Shown here: positions 1-12,900 of the stretch, in pieces
How positions within the stretch are numbered: position 1 is the first letter of the stretch
Layout: each line of letters opens with the position of its first letter
Source of the DNA: Myoxocephalus aenaeus
Taxonomy: Eukaryota > Chordata > Actinopteri > Perciformes > Cottidae
Direction of reading: 5' to 3'
Assembly: GCA_038501785.1 (NCBI GenBank)
Contig: JBAMJR010000084.1
Span: forward strand, 4,312,001-4,376,000
DNA: 64,000 nucleotides
The notes under the pieces: generated by a model
The model's input: the letters and a program-made list of their open reading frames with translations, nothing else
The model's database searches: none
What the model was told of the DNA's origin: nothing
Position numbers and translations under genes: made by a program

Positions 1-145
1 GTTGTCCTTCTCTTGCTTTGTCCGGGTCCCGATTTGTTTTTCTTCCATCTTTTCCTCGCCTTCCTTTTCCGTCCCTCTTTAACTTGTACCTTCCTCATCT
101 CCTCTCCTCTCGTGCGCCCTCTGTTTCTTCTTCTTCTTCTTCTAG

Positions 146-355
146 GTACCAGTCCAGCCAGCAGCATCCCGAGGCTCAGCATGTGATGTCGTATCACAAC
201 ATGGGCCACTACGCAGAAGGGCCCAGCGATGACCTCGTCATGGCCGAGCTGTCCGTCCACCGGGAACCGCCCGTCTACCAGGAACCTTTTTACCAGAACT
301 ATAACCCCCCGGCCCAAAATCACTACCAGGAGCTGACCTACCAGCCGCACGCCAG

Positions 356-404
<49 letters not shown>

Positions 405-3298
405 CCTGCGCACCTGAACCACCCTCAGCATCAACATACAATACAGCAGCTGGAGCCGAGTGTTCGGCACCCACCTCAGCCTGCTGCTCCCTCTCAAGGT
501 ACGGGAAGTAATTCACCCCCACACCCAGGACAGTTTATTAAAATAGGTACGGTGGCCGTTTACAATGCTCCAAATTCTTCGCCCACTTAATCTGCAAGGT
601 GTTTGAGTTCTGATTTCGTGATCGAGTTAATTAAAACCTTTTTCTGAAGACTATGTACTCACAGAAGCTGGGAAAACTTGAACACGGGTTTATTAGAGAT
701 CTGTTATAACGTGACCGAAGGTGATTTCTATCCATGTTACATCCCAATCGACTTTTGATTCCAATACATATATTTTGTTTATCACGTTGAACGCGTTTCG
801 ATCCAAATCTAAGTAGACTTCATTTTCCAAAGAGTATCACTTTCCAACCCTACTTTGTCATGTGCACTAAAAGACACACTTTCTTTACGGCACTAATAAC
901 ACATATCTGGTCGCACTTTACGGCAAGGAAATGGCAAACAACATACATGCGTATATTCACACTAAACTAAACACCACCAATACGAACCTACGAAATAATA
1001 TCAGAGGTTATGTAATATCCCATGCCGACATAACCGATTTTACCCAATATAAATACGGGATTAATCGGCTCATACAATTAGTTTTTGTCTCCTCCCTGTT
1101 CCAGCGGTGACGCCGGTGAAGAAGAAGAGAGGGCGGCCTCCGAAGCAGCCGGCGGAGGACGGCAAGTCGCAGGAGGAGGAGAACGAGATCGAGGCCGCCA
1201 AAAAAGCCAAGAGGGCTCTCAACCGCTTCAACGGCATGTCGGTGGCTGAGGTCATGTCCAAAACCCTTCCCGACGTCATCACCTACAATCTTGACATTCT
1301 GATCGTGAGTTCTTTACCGGAGAACTATTTCTATGTGTATTTAAATTTGACAAGAAGTGAGTTGGTGTCAATTGTAAAAAAAAAAAGGTTTCAATCACAA
1401 TATGAATCTATATTTCCTCCGTCTGTTATTACCGTCCTTGGTAACACCTTCATGTTTCCCCTCAGATTGGAATTAACCCAGGACTATTGTCGGCCTTCAA
1501 AGGACGCCATTATCCAAACCCAGGGAACCATTTCTGTGAGTTGAGATCCAGTTTCGTTACTGACTGCAGGGAAAACTTCCTTCACTTTCAAACTTATCAT
1601 TTCAAATGCATGCGAGGATTCGAAAAGGTCCAGATATTGAAGTCTGCGTCACGCTGAAATACAAAGGCATTTATAAAATGATTTGTTTCGTGTGCATTAT
1701 GTTGTTTTGTGTTTGAATATTTTACCGCACATAAGCATCAGAGATTCACTGCAACAAGCAGACAATCCACAGGATGCAGTCTTTCTTTATTAATTTGACT
1801 TTTTTAAGTTCCCAATGAAACCTTTCCGGGGTCAATAGAAAATGTAGACATGCCATTTGCAAATGTGTCATCAACAAAGGTTTTTTGACAGATTTTCAAA
1901 AAGGAGAGGCTGTTGAAATCAGGGTTCTCAATGATGTTCATAAACCTTTACGTATTTGTTCTATCACACTGTTTCCCAAGTATAGCATGAACACAATCGT
2001 ATCATTAAAGAGTCTTTCATGTTTATAATAATGTTCGCCATCTATTTTCCTTTTATGTTTATTGTTGTTCTGATCAGGCTGTCGCTCATTTTGCCAGTAT
2101 TGAAACAACACATTGTTTTAAAAGATTAAAAAAAAAACTTTTACTGTCCTTCAGCTCACTGATTTATGCTTGAAAACTAACCTGCTGATGTATTCCTGTA
2201 GATTCAGTGAAGCGACAATATCCTCAAAATCCCCAACCCTATTAAAAAAAACGTATTTTAAGTGTCTCTGCTCTCCTATCCAGGGAAATGTCTGTTCCTC
2301 TCTGGGCTGACTGACGAGCAGCTCAACTTCATGCATGACCAGAGCCTGCCGGAGCTATATAACATCGGCTTCACCAACATGGTAGAGCGGACCACGCCCG
2401 GCAGCAAGGACCTCTCCAGGTGAATATGATTTTTATTTTTTTAATCCAGTGTGTCCCTTCAAACAAACATATATCATATTTTTCTGTTTTTTTTTTCTTT
2501 CTGTCTTTGTCCCAGTAAGGAGATTCGAGAAGGAGGCCGACAGTTACTTGACAAGCTGCAGAAATACAAACCATTAATAGCAGCTTTTAATGGAAAAGGT
2601 AACTTTGAAGTGTTTTATATGGCTAATTCATGAAGCCATTGGGTAAGTTAAACAGTGCGTTGACATGTGTTGATTTGTTTGTCAGGGATTTATGAAATCT
2701 TCTGCAAAGAAACCTTCGGTGTGAAGGCAAAGAATCTCGACTTTGGTCTGCAGCCGTACAAAATCCCAGAAACTGAAACGGTACGTTGCGACGGCGCTCT
2801 TAAAAATGTGCTCCGCGCAAAACTAAACGGCAAGCGTATTCACGGCGTGCGTCCCCTTCCCCTAGGTGTGCTACCTGATGCCGTCATCAAGCCCTCGCTG
2901 TGCCCAGTTTCCCCGCGCGCAGGATAAGGTACATTTCTACATCAAGCTGAAGGAGCTGCGGGACGAGATGAAGGGCCTGATACCCAAGATCGAGGTGGAA
3001 GAGACGGAGTACTCGTTCGATCTGCAGCTAGCGAAAGGTAAACGGGACACTTCAGCACGGCTACCTGCTTATTGGGATTTATTTTTGATTTGTACTGACA
3101 TATTCACGTCTCTGATGACGATCTAACTCCTTCACGTTGCCTTCGTTCTCTTCTGCAGAGGATGCGAAGAGGATGGCAATCAAAGAGGAGCAGGTGGATC
3201 CAGAGTATGAAAGCTGTAGTGGGCTGCAGGGCGACGCAGCAACTCCACCAACTAAAAGAGACCGAGCGGAGGAGAAAACACTGGCCTGTCTGCCGTAG
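146..3298 (+). CDS. tdg: Thymine-DNA glycosylase paralog 1 (5' end outside window)
   Basis: G/T mismatch-specific uracil/thymine-DNA glycosylase of base excision repair, also used in removing oxidised methylcytosine; nuclear. Exons read by eye: 146-498, 1105-1304, 1466-1535, 2284-2419, 2516-2598, 2686-2780, 2866-3037, 3159-3298, all with GT/AG borders and an open frame of 415 whole codons. Exon 146-498 starts in phase 2 like exon 2 of the downstream paralog, so the first exon lies upstream of the window. Seen in order: a Q-rich N-terminal region with about 14 Gln; a KKKRGRPPK AT-hook-like basic patch; the GINPG motif holding the catalytic Asn; FTNMVERTTPGSKDLS; the MPSSSPRCAQFPRAQDKV insertion loop; and MAIKEEQ, which resembles the TDG SUMO-acceptor site. 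Compared with mammalian TDG as I remember it, Ala145 is Ser and Ala274 is Pro. The frame ends at TAG 3296-3298, shortly before a relic splice donor. Confidence 0.93.
360..401 (+). repeat. CAG repeat encoding polyglutamine
   Basis: Uninterrupted CAG codons (about 14) in the second exon of TDG paralog 1, followed by a His/Gln/Pro-rich stretch. The other TDG gene has no such run. Length is probably polymorphic. Confidence 0.9.
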
Positions 3299-4060
3299 CA
3301 CACAGGTAGTCACCGTGTTGTTCTAATTATATTTAGTTGGAACTAGATGGAATTGGGAGTTTCAGGTGCTTAAACTCTTAACCGCATATAATGACTACAA
3401 ACCACTGTGACAGATTACTTATCTATAGCCGTTTAGAAGTCGAAACAGGAAGGAAGTCCAGGCACTCCAAAATCAACGTGGAAGTAAATATAAAAAAAAA
3501 AAAAAGCTTTATTATAGTGGCTGAATTATTGAAAGAGCCAACAAGTTACGACCACTAAGGTCTTATTCGGGGCATTTAACACAACTTTTTTTGGGGTTTT
3601 TTTTTGAGTGCCCAGATTGACTTCCTGTTAATCCTGAATTCTTCTTCCTCATTTTTCCACGAGCACCCACCAGTTACCGCTCTCCGTCATATGTGTAAAA
3701 CAATGACCTCAAACCATCCTGGAAGTAAAAGTGGATCTGTTAGTCCGACTACATTTTTTTTTTTTTTTTTAGGCACGCACTACATTCCCGGAAACACGTA
3801 ACGCAAACAAAATGTTTGTTTGTTTACAAGAAAAACTCCACGAGGCACCTTTTTTTATTTTATTTTTTAAAGTTCACGTCATTTGCAGTAAAATGACAGA
3901 AAACACACTTGACATTGTACTTTAAAAAAAAAAAAAAAAAAAAAAAAAACATCTTCTGGGTGGTTTGTAGAGATAAAATTAATTGCTGAACCCGTTCATG
4001 ACTTCTCCTCCTGCAAGCAGCACAATCCATCTTCTCGGTTTGCGTTGTGGTATCTTGCAG

Positions 4061-4176
4061 AAACGGACATTGTAGGCCAAGTCAGCGGACAACGTGGCGC
4101 GGGACCACTGCAGCTGGAGAGGTCCGCTGATCAGATACCAGATATCAGCTGTACTAGTAGCATGATGCATCAATGA
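4061..4176 (+). pseudogene. tdg: Relic terminal exon of TDG paralog 1
   Basis: After the acceptor TATCTTGCAG (4051-4060) the frame encodes a segment ending ADQIPDIS plus eight residues, then TGA at 4174-4176. The last coding exon of the downstream paralog (14813-14943) ends with the same ADQIPDIS block, and both exons start in the same phase. The matching donor in this gene would be at 3305/3306 (CACACAG|GTAGTC), 7 nt after the TAG stop. If spliced, this exon is 3' untranslated; it is translated only by stop readthrough or an alternative isoform. I infer recent loss of the C-terminal tail. An ATTAAA poly(A) signal candidate lies near 4465. Confidence 0.7.
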
Positions 4177-4669
4177 GGGTGAGAAACCTTCTGATGACAC
4201 CACGAGAAAAGAGAAGTCATACCGTTTCCAGAGGCCTCGCAGTGTGGCGCACAAGAGAGAAAAAGTGCCCACGACGGTCACGTTTTCTAACTCTCGAACA
4301 GACTGCATGTTTTTGGTGTTATTTTTTATCACTATTTATTGCATTTTGTATGGTACATGTGTCCAGTGACTTATTTTTGTATTTTGAAAGAACGACATTT
4401 TATGATTTATCAGCTGTATAAATAGGTAATTGTACTCGGAGTTTCTAATCTGTAATTACAGAGTTATTAAATCTCTTCTGAAGCTGGTACGTTTGTTGTC
4501 TCATTGTTAAAAGCATTGACGTGAAGTTGTGATAAACAACCTAAGGAAACGCACAAGCCATCAGAAAGCGTGACGAATGCTTCTTCTTGAGAGGAAAGTC
4601 GTATTTTTAAAGCTCCATGATGAGAGCAGGAAGAGTTATAGATTTTCGATTAAATACACTGATCGATCA

Positions 4670-4760
4670 AATACAATAAGATAAAATAATCCTTTATTAG
4701 TCCCTCAGTGGGGAAATTACAGGATTACAGCAGCCTTGCTCACAAGTGAATAAAAAGAAG
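4670..4760. repeat. Teleost interspersed-repeat tail
   Basis: The block reading TTTATTAGTCCCTCAGTGGGG resembles the 3' tail of a very common fish retroelement family. The family name is not certain from sequence alone. Confidence 0.5.
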
Positions 4761-5027
4761 AATAATACAGTAGAAACAAGTAATATAAATAAATATAAAT
4801 GAGCAGTAGAACAGTAGAGAATATTAATATACAGACTGAATAGAAAAGTACTTAAACGTATTGCACGTAAATACACGTAATATACGTAATAATATTGCAC
4901 CAGGTGAATGATAAAGTGACCAAGTTCAGTTCAATGATAAAGTGACCAAGTTCAGTTCAAGTGTTCAGTTGTCAGAGTGGTCTACAATGTATTTAATACT
5001 AACAATAATAATAAGACTAATTATATA

Positions 5028-5405
5028 TTAATAAAAGGTATATGTAGTATTTTTTTTTATGTGCTTGTCAATGTATTTATCAATTTCAGACTGATCACTA
5101 TCCACGGTCCAATATTCCTCCGCATACATCTGATTTCCCTCAAGGTCGCCATTTTCCGTAACCACATTGCAGGTCTCAGGCCGTCCATGCTTTTCCAGCT
5201 CAGTGCAATCAATCTCCGAGCCTGAAGCAGGTACATTATTTATATGAATCGAGGGCGCTGCCTGGTGCGAAGTGATCAGGATAGATACCTCATACACAGA
5301 GGGATCTCTAGCAGCTGAACGGGAGACCAGGTGCACTATGTTGTCTTTCCAGAACAACTTACTTGTTGGTGTTACAGTGCAGCAAAGTACAAACGCAGTT
5401 ATCAT
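5028..5405 (-). CDS. Unrecognised open frame: membrane segment plus polar tail
   Basis: A 125-codon frame on the minus strand. The frame continues upstream without stop through a hydrophobic run (FISKILTFLTMITAFVLCC), so it could be an exon encoding a single membrane helix followed by a roughly 100-residue acidic cytoplasmic tail. Another open minus-strand stretch at 5600-5740 could be a preceding extracellular exon. The arrangement would fit the end of a cytokine-receptor-like membrane protein, but no diagnostic motif is present, and it could be a pseudogene or chance. Function is unknown. Confidence 0.2.
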   Translation of the reverse strand: MITAFVLCCTVTPTSKLFWKDNIVHLVSRSAARDPSVYEVSILITSHQAAPSIHINNVPASGSEIDCTELEKHGRPETCNVVTENGDLEGNQMYAEEYWTVDSDQSEIDKYIDKHIKKNTTYTFY

Positions 5406-8037
5406 TGTCAGGAATGTTAGGATTTTACTGATAAAGTTTGACAGGTTTTATTATTTTATGTTGATAGTCAGTGTTTGTGCTTTTAAACATGCATTTTCCC
5501 CACTCGTCTCTAATTAATATCTACTATAAGATCATCTCTACAAGCATTGAGTCTAAAGTGTGAATTACATAAATGACTGACAGTTGCCCTTGAATATACT
5601 TAAACTATACTCAGAGTGATCCTATCAGTAATCTGGCCGCCGGGGAATTTATAAAGTATTGTCCTTTTCCAGTCACAAATCTCCTCAACTGAGCATCCGG
5701 ATATCGGTTTTGAAAAAATAAATAAATACATAGATGAAAATAGATAAGTAAATAAAAAGTCTAACACGGTGCTCTGATTGGTGTGAGTGTGCAATTAGAA
5801 GAAAAGTTAATTTTGTATACTTGAATTTATTTTTAATTGCACTTTTTGTTTAATTTACTTAGAGTTTGTGGTTCAAGCCGCTCCTCCAGACACTGAATTA
5901 GTTCCACAGTGCAGCGTTTGTTGCCATAGATTCAGTGAGTGGGTATTCTCAGCTAAAGTTACACCATTTGAGTCTTTTTTTTTAAACTATTTCTCAGTAG
6001 TTGGACTTTTGTATTTCATGTTTGTGCATGAAAGCTGTTGAGTCTGTTTAAAAAAGGCTGAAGTTATTGAATTGTTGTATTATCTCGTGTCTTTAAGATG
6101 GACTTTTTGGTTTTTAATCGACTATAAAAGGGAATATTTCGAACTAGTTTTTTTTCATGCATATTATATTCTGTTAACACATCATTCTGAGAAGTTTCCT
6201 CTCTGTATACAAGTCAGTTATTCAAACCTTTGCCAGCCCATTGTTTGAATCCGCCATCAGCTCTAGCAGGAGCAAAGTTACCGTTACCTCATTACCTCAT
6301 ATCGGGGGAAAACTCGGAGAGTTTGGGTGCCTCCCATAGGCATGCCCAGATGAAGATGATTAGCAGCTTGCCACCACACCCGCACACCTGATCCCATTTC
6401 TGTAATCAAGCGCGCACACACACACACACCGAACACACACACACACACACACACACAAACAAAGAGAGAGAGAAGCAGAGGGGATGACGCAATTCTAAAT
6501 CCAAGTATGGAAACCCTCCTGAGTTACAGAGAAAGAGTTAAATATCTTGCAATAGTTTGTCTCTTATTTTCAATAAAAGAAATAGCGGTTGTGGATTATT
6601 AACTTTGTATTCTGAGAATTGTCCAAAAGATTTGATTAGACTATAAGACGGGTTGGGGTAGATGTTGTCAAATTGGACAGAAATATTATAATATCAAATG
6701 TAAAATGTGAAATAATAAGCTCTGATTATTTGAAATCGCCCATCCCAAGGCCTCCGTCAGGTTTTTTTCTCCATTCAATCTCCTCAAAGGCCTTTTTTCT
6801 GTGAGCTGGGATGGAGCCAAGGGGATGGAGCCAAGGAAGAGGGAGTCGGCACCGATCCAAAATAATAAATTCTGTCAACATAATGGTGTAAATAAACACA
6901 CAACGGGAAAAGTGGGTTGTTACCGGATAATAAAACCTCCCACTGGGATCATATAACACTTGAAATGATGAAGTACACAATGTAATCCATGCTCTGATGT
7001 TTCATTTTGACTTTTTTACTTAAAACATATTATTTTTTACAAAATGTACCTGAACACTGGCAACGAGGGAGAGCTTAATGAAATTGAGAATAAATATGAA
7101 ACAACATTTAAATAACACCCTCTAAACTAAAAGAAATAACTGGTTTGAATTTAAATCAAACACTCGTATAAGCTTACAATCTATTTAGCTACGGCTGATA
7201 GAGGGAACCATAAAGTGCACCTTTGGATGGGAAAAACACTGAATGGAAATTGACTCTTTCAGCCGAAAAATAATTCATAAACATTTACTTATTAGACCTG
7301 CCTGCTTGTGTCTTTGTTATTTGTTCTTTTGCAATGATTTAGTTAGTACACGTTTTAAGTATAGGGACCTTTTTGTGTTGGGAAGAACTAAAGATAATGG
7401 CCATGGTCTCACTGTTACTGTGTGTTATCTGAATAATCTGATTTAATAAAGGGACACATAATATCCTAAGGAGCAGTTTATTTCAACTCACTCATCTTCC
7501 GGATTGTTTCAATTTGCTACTTTGCAAATTTAAATTATAGTTCTTTATGGTGATTCGTCGATTTAAAGCATTAAATGTAAACTTGTAACGCTTCCCATCT
7601 CACGCCTGCACTGGTCTGATCCGTATTTATACAAAAATAGTTGCCAATAAGAAAGAGACGAAGAATACGGAAACGTGATACCGAGGATGATGAAGCATTT
7701 ATATCTTATAACTCCTTCCAGAAACTGTTTGCATGACCTCCAGGCCACTAATGCTGCTGAGTGACAACCCATCAATTTACAACATGGGCTGGATAAATTC
7801 ACAGAGGATCATTACAATGTCATTAAGTGCCGATTCTACCACCTGAAGCCCGTTTAAGGACCCTGACACCTTCTTTCAAAAGGCTGAGGAAAGCACTGTG
7901 AACTTGTATGAATAACTTGCCATTCAAATGTTAATTGATGTGTTTAAGTATTGCAGTAATACGTTACATGTTGAAACTCACAACTAGAAGCAATACTAAG
8001 CTACAGAGTGGCGTTTAATGACCCCAGTTTATGACCG

Positions 8038-8038
<1 letters not shown>

Positions 8039-8076
<38 letters not shown>
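8039..8076. repeat. CA dinucleotide microsatellite
   Basis: Perfect (AC)n run. A shorter interrupted CA run lies at about 6413-6458. Confidence 0.95.
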
Positions 8077-8078
<2 letters not shown>

Positions 8079-8196
8079 ACGAAAGACAAAAGGGGAAACA
8101 CCCCTTAATTGATTTGTTTTGCTTGGCTAACATTAAGTTTGCTTTGTTGGTTTTGGAGCCTCTGTTTCTCCCATGGACTGATTTCTTGAGATATAA

Positions 8197-8290
8197 TTAG
8201 AATCAGAATCAGAATAAGAACCATTTATTTGCCAGGTATGTTACACATACGAGGAATTTATCTTGGTGGGTGGTGCATACATTAGACAAA
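8197..8290. repeat. Fish SINE/LINE-tail family, copy 1
   Basis: Begins AGAATCAGAATCAGAATAAG and continues through a 'cca-TTTATT-tgccaggtatg-ttacacatac-gaggaattt' type consensus. The same family occurs near 10773-10850 and 34734-34860, which supports an interspersed repeat. Confidence 0.65.
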
Positions 8291-9928
8291 CAATCAGTTT
8301 GAAATCAGTGCAGAAATAGAAACATATTACAAGAATATAGAATATAAAATAAAGTGCATAGACAAACAGATAACATTACTATAAACAAGGGTACTGTAGG
8401 TGTAGGTTAAAGTATAATGTTAAAGTGGCATGTGTATTTAAATATGAGGTATGAAGGGCTCTTTTGTGATTAAGTTAATTTAATTGAAATACTCCTGCTA
8501 ATAAATACTCCTGTTAATAAATACTCAGGCCTATACTTTCATATACATTAATTGGTAAGAGCCATTAATTTACTGTGCAGGTAGATGTCTACATATATGG
8601 ACCTGCTTCTTAGTGTAGTATACCTTTTATGGCATAACAAGGTTGTCAGGTGTTTGAAAACTGAATAAAACGTGTCAGTGTTATATGTGTTTGCCACGTA
8701 GCTTTTTTTTCTCTACAATAATCCAAAATACTATGGACAAATAAAACGTGCCTTTTGTAGAGTGAACTAGCACAACGCAAACTTCTGAGGGTTGAGCCAA
8801 GGATTACAATTAAATACAAAATAATTATATATGTATTGAGCAGACGCCAGAAAAAAACGTCATCCCTGCGCCAAGCCGCAAACAAACCCTTTAAACATCA
8901 CAGACTATCAGCCAATAGAAGCCGAGCGAGCAGACTTTAAAAGTCGAGCAGCTCATACCAAATATACAATAGGGGTGTATCGTTTTATTCGCACTTAATT
9001 TGACTGTCTAGTTCAAAGTAAAACACACCATATCCAAACATGTTCATTTAATACCTCTAAATAAAAGTAAGCAGTATTAAATACGCCACTTACAGTTATT
9101 TTGATCGTTTATAATTAAATATATATTTCAGCACAACCTACGTCTCAGACTTGGGCTCGTCCGGTGTCAAAGTTGACCAGCAGGGCTGTCACGTCTTTGT
9201 TGCCTCTGTTGCACCTCATATGTTGTGAATAGAATAGCGGGATAGATGGGAAAATAGCAGCTATACGTACAGAAGAAGCTCATTCAAACCCTCACCCGCA
9301 TCAGGTACGTGTACATTATTATAAAACACCGGTAAAGCTGTCCGATTTCCTTCAGTCTACCCGAAACCATTCATCCGTGCTAAGCTAGCTCAACGGCTGG
9401 CTGTCGAGCTAACGTTAGCTTCTGCTTGAAACCTCCTTTTAAACAATAAAATTAATATTATCTCCCGAAATACGAAACGCCTGTGACTTCAACGAGATCG
9501 CTACAGACTCGCATATTTACTTTCTAGCAATGGGAAGTCATTTTAAAAGGGTTTAAAAAAAAAAAGACTAAGCAGAGTGGTTTCCATTTCGGGCTTAGCT
9601 TAGTTAGTTAGCATAACCGTGGAGGAAGCTGCAGGTGTAACGGTAGAAGTGTCGCTGTGAAGAATAATATCCTGTGTTGTTATACTTTAAACGAAGTGGG
9701 TACCGTGATGGTCGCTTTACCTTCGTTTTATTGTGTTATCTCCATCGCCACCCCCCCTCGTGTTGGTGTTGTTTATCTCTTTTGTTGCTAACTCCACAGT
9801 CCTGCACATGCGTTCAGATTCATACACTGCCAGATTCTTAAATACTCTTAAACCACGTGTGCATCACCGAGCTGTGTTTCCCTCAATTTGCATATTGATT
9901 TATTTGATAAAGTCCAACCACCCAAAAG

Positions 9929-12900
9929 ATGGAAGACAAGCTGAATGGATTCCCTGTTGTGTCCCCGGAGTATCTTCAACAGTGGTGAGTCTTCCTCCTC
10001 ACCACAATGCTGGCCATAAAAAATATATATATATATATCTGCAAACCTCTGAATGGCAAAGTGTGATGAAAATGAAATTAAAGCATGTGTGCCCCTTTTT
10101 GTTTTGTTCTACCATTGTTATTTGGGTCATCCCACGTGACTGATGAGTTACAGTGCTGTGTGTGTGTTTTGTTTTGTTGTAGCTGGATATCATTTTGCTT
10201 CGTTTTAATACAGGGGGGAATAAAAGTGGAAGACTCTCTTTGGTGGATTGATCTTTTCGCTTTAAAGGTCGTAACGTGTTGTTACAGTGACCTCCGTTTC
10301 GCTCACCGTCGTTGACTGGGAACTTACTTTGCGGGATTTCCATCTGGTGTGAAAATAAGTAGCACACAACTCTGCAGAGTGATCTTTTTGAATAAAAGAC
10401 ATGCGCACATTTCATAGCTGATGCACACTCCAGCTCATTCTGTCCATCATACTAAAACTAATGCAAACGTATATACAACATACATGCAATCAATTCTACC
10501 TTCATTAAAATGTTCAGGCTTTGATTCAACTTTATTGTCATTTTAAAGGATGTAGTTTGATGGATGACGATGCGTTTCTAATATGTATTTCACTTTCCTT
10601 AAAAAAAAAAAGCTCCACAAATATCTCTCTAAATTGCCTCCAACTGAATAAATTAACCTAATACAAGCATTCATCTAATAACCTGGTAAACAAGTTGGAC
10701 ATAATAAATTAAGTTAACATAAAGGAATGTAATTAAGTGACTCCTGTTAATTGTAGGACCAGGAGGGTGCATCAAAATCAGAATCCAGTTTATTAAGTAG
10801 GGTTTCACATACAAATAATTTGCTTTGGTGCTTAACAACAAACATAGTTAGAGTACGATCAAAATACGTTAATATTAGGATAGTAGGAAAATGACATTGT
10901 AAGTATATTACAAACATTTAATTATAGAATTAAAGTGAACAGTTTAAGATGTAGTTTTGTTCAGAAAAATGCAAAATATTGGTCAGCAAATGGGCAAAAA
11001 GTTTAAGAATTTATCAAACTAAATTATGCATCATCACCGTGTAACACACTATAGAGAAAGAAAGGACATGGTGCTTACATTGTGTGGCTACATAACGGAC
11101 TGGTCTAACTCCGCTTTAACCTTGCAGCACACCTCGCTGCGATTTCACTTGTTGTATTAATCCCTCTGTTTGTTTTAAAATGATTCTTCCTCACAGGGTT
11201 CAGTCTGCACAGCAGTTTCAAGCTCTCCAGAACCAATATTCAGGCTTCAACCACAACCACCAGTCTCACTACCCAGAGGGGCCGGCGGGAGAGACGGCCA
11301 TGGCACACATGGCTTATCCAGAACCCATGATGGATCAGCAGGAACCTGACGACCTGGTGGCAAAACGTACTATGATCCCCTTTGAACTCCCTCACTGTTT
11401 ATAGATCAGCTGGTTGTGGGTCAGACCCCAGATTTCTTAATTTAGCATAACATGTTGACTCAGCGTGGCAACAATAGGTCTGCACAATTCTAAAGTTGTA
11501 TGACGCTCCTCGAGTAAAGCTTTGTGTAAGTTGGTGCCAGCTTTGTCAAATATATTTGGCTTTCTGAAAAAGTTTTGACTGTTATTGTGGTTTGCATGGA
11601 GGTTTAAATGTTTCAGGAGGTTATGTATAGATGGAGTATGTCAACTGTCAAAAAAGGTGCAACGGCACGGCGAAGATTCAGGTAGGTCTTCCTTTTGACG
11701 TCACCTCTGATCTTTTCTTGTAGCCCCAGCCAAAAAAAGAGGCAGAGCAGCTCAACCCAAGGAACCAAAGGCACCGAAGCCACCAAAAGTCCCCAAGGCA
11801 CCGAAGCCACCGAAGCCACCGAAAGCCCCCAAGGAACCAAAACCACCAAAAGTCCCCAAGGCACCAAATCCACCGAAGGACCCAAAGGCACCTAAAGCCA
11901 AACCTGGTCCTAAGCCCAAGAAAGGTGCCGAGGCTCCGGCCGATGGCAAGCAAGAGAAGATCGATGAGAGCTTCAAGAAGGTGAAGAGGAAATTTGACCG
12001 CTTCAAGGGAATGTCAGAGGAGGAAGTCATGACGAAAACTCTACCGGACCTGCTGGAATACAACCTGGACTATGTTATTGTAAGATTCCCCGTTCACCTG
12101 TTTGAGTGGAGCCACACATTGTGCTATCAGGAATGATTTTTGGGGGGTTTGTAAGCTTAAAAAACAAAACATGCACTGCTTTTTTCCCCCAGATTGGTAT
12201 CAACCCAGGACTGATGGCGGCTTATATTGGACGATGGTTTCCAGGTGGCGGAAATCATTTCTGTAAGTTATCTGATAAGAATGATTTTGAGCTGTGTAAT
12301 CGTAAAAATGGTTCCTCTGCTGGACTGCAGTCTTTGCAAGACCCAGTTTGACTTCTGGACCTTAAAAGTTCAGATGTATTTTGTAAAGTGTGGTTATACA
12401 GATTCAAATTTAAAACATGTATTGGCTAGAATTATTTTATTTTTTTACCTTGCACCCTCCATGTTTTAAATGAAGATTAAGCTGGATGCTATGACTGTGA
12501 ATCCATTAGCTTCAGAAAAATACATCTGCTTTTCTTGGCCAGAGAGATGAATAACTAGGTAACTTTTACATTTCAGGGAAGTGCCTCTTTCTGTCTGGGT
12601 TTACTTCCGAGCTACTCAACCACATGCATGACACCTCCCTGACTGCCAGGTGCAAAATGGGCTTCACCAACATGGTGGAAAGGGCGACACCAGGGAGCAA
12701 AGACCTCTCAACGTAAGTTTAAAGACTATCCGGCGGGGGGGGGAGAGCATGTAAAGCACATCAGCGGCACTGCTCATCATGTTTGAAAATCTATATTTAG
12801 GTTAAACTGTATTTGTTACACTGCATTGTAACCTTTTGTCTTTTTGTTTTCATCTCGACAGTAAAGAGTTCCGTGAAGGAGGAAGAATTCTTGTAGAGAA

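Larger units (their letters stand above)
4177..9928. other. Intergenic stretch between the two TDG genes
   Basis: No confidently identified gene. It holds the 3' region of TDG paralog 1, repeat tails (about 4670-4760 and 8197-8290), CA microsatellites (about 6413-6458 and 8039-8076), a minus-strand open frame at 5028-5405 and weak LINE-like coding remains near 6726-6800 (minus; the residues GGLGMGDFK recall the end of L1/Tx1-type reverse transcriptases). Around 9200-9305 a non-coding first exon of the next TDG gene is plausible, because CGCATCAG|GTACGT is a good donor. Confidence 0.5.

Noticed and set aside
238..522. Minus-strand frame with polyalanine opposite the CAG repeat
   Set aside because: Shadow of the polyglutamine exon of TDG paralog 1; no splice or homology support.
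8018..8200. Frame encoding a THTHTH run
   Set aside because: Generated by the CA microsatellite. The same applies to the GT run at 20579-20844.
9733..10143. 136-codon plus frame around the first TDG paralog 2 exon
   Set aside because: Out of frame with the exon that splices correctly; crosses the donor at 9985.
11613..12063. Several minus-strand frames rich in Leu/Trp/Gly repeats
   Set aside because: Antisense shadows of the Lys-Pro repeat exon of TDG paralog 2.
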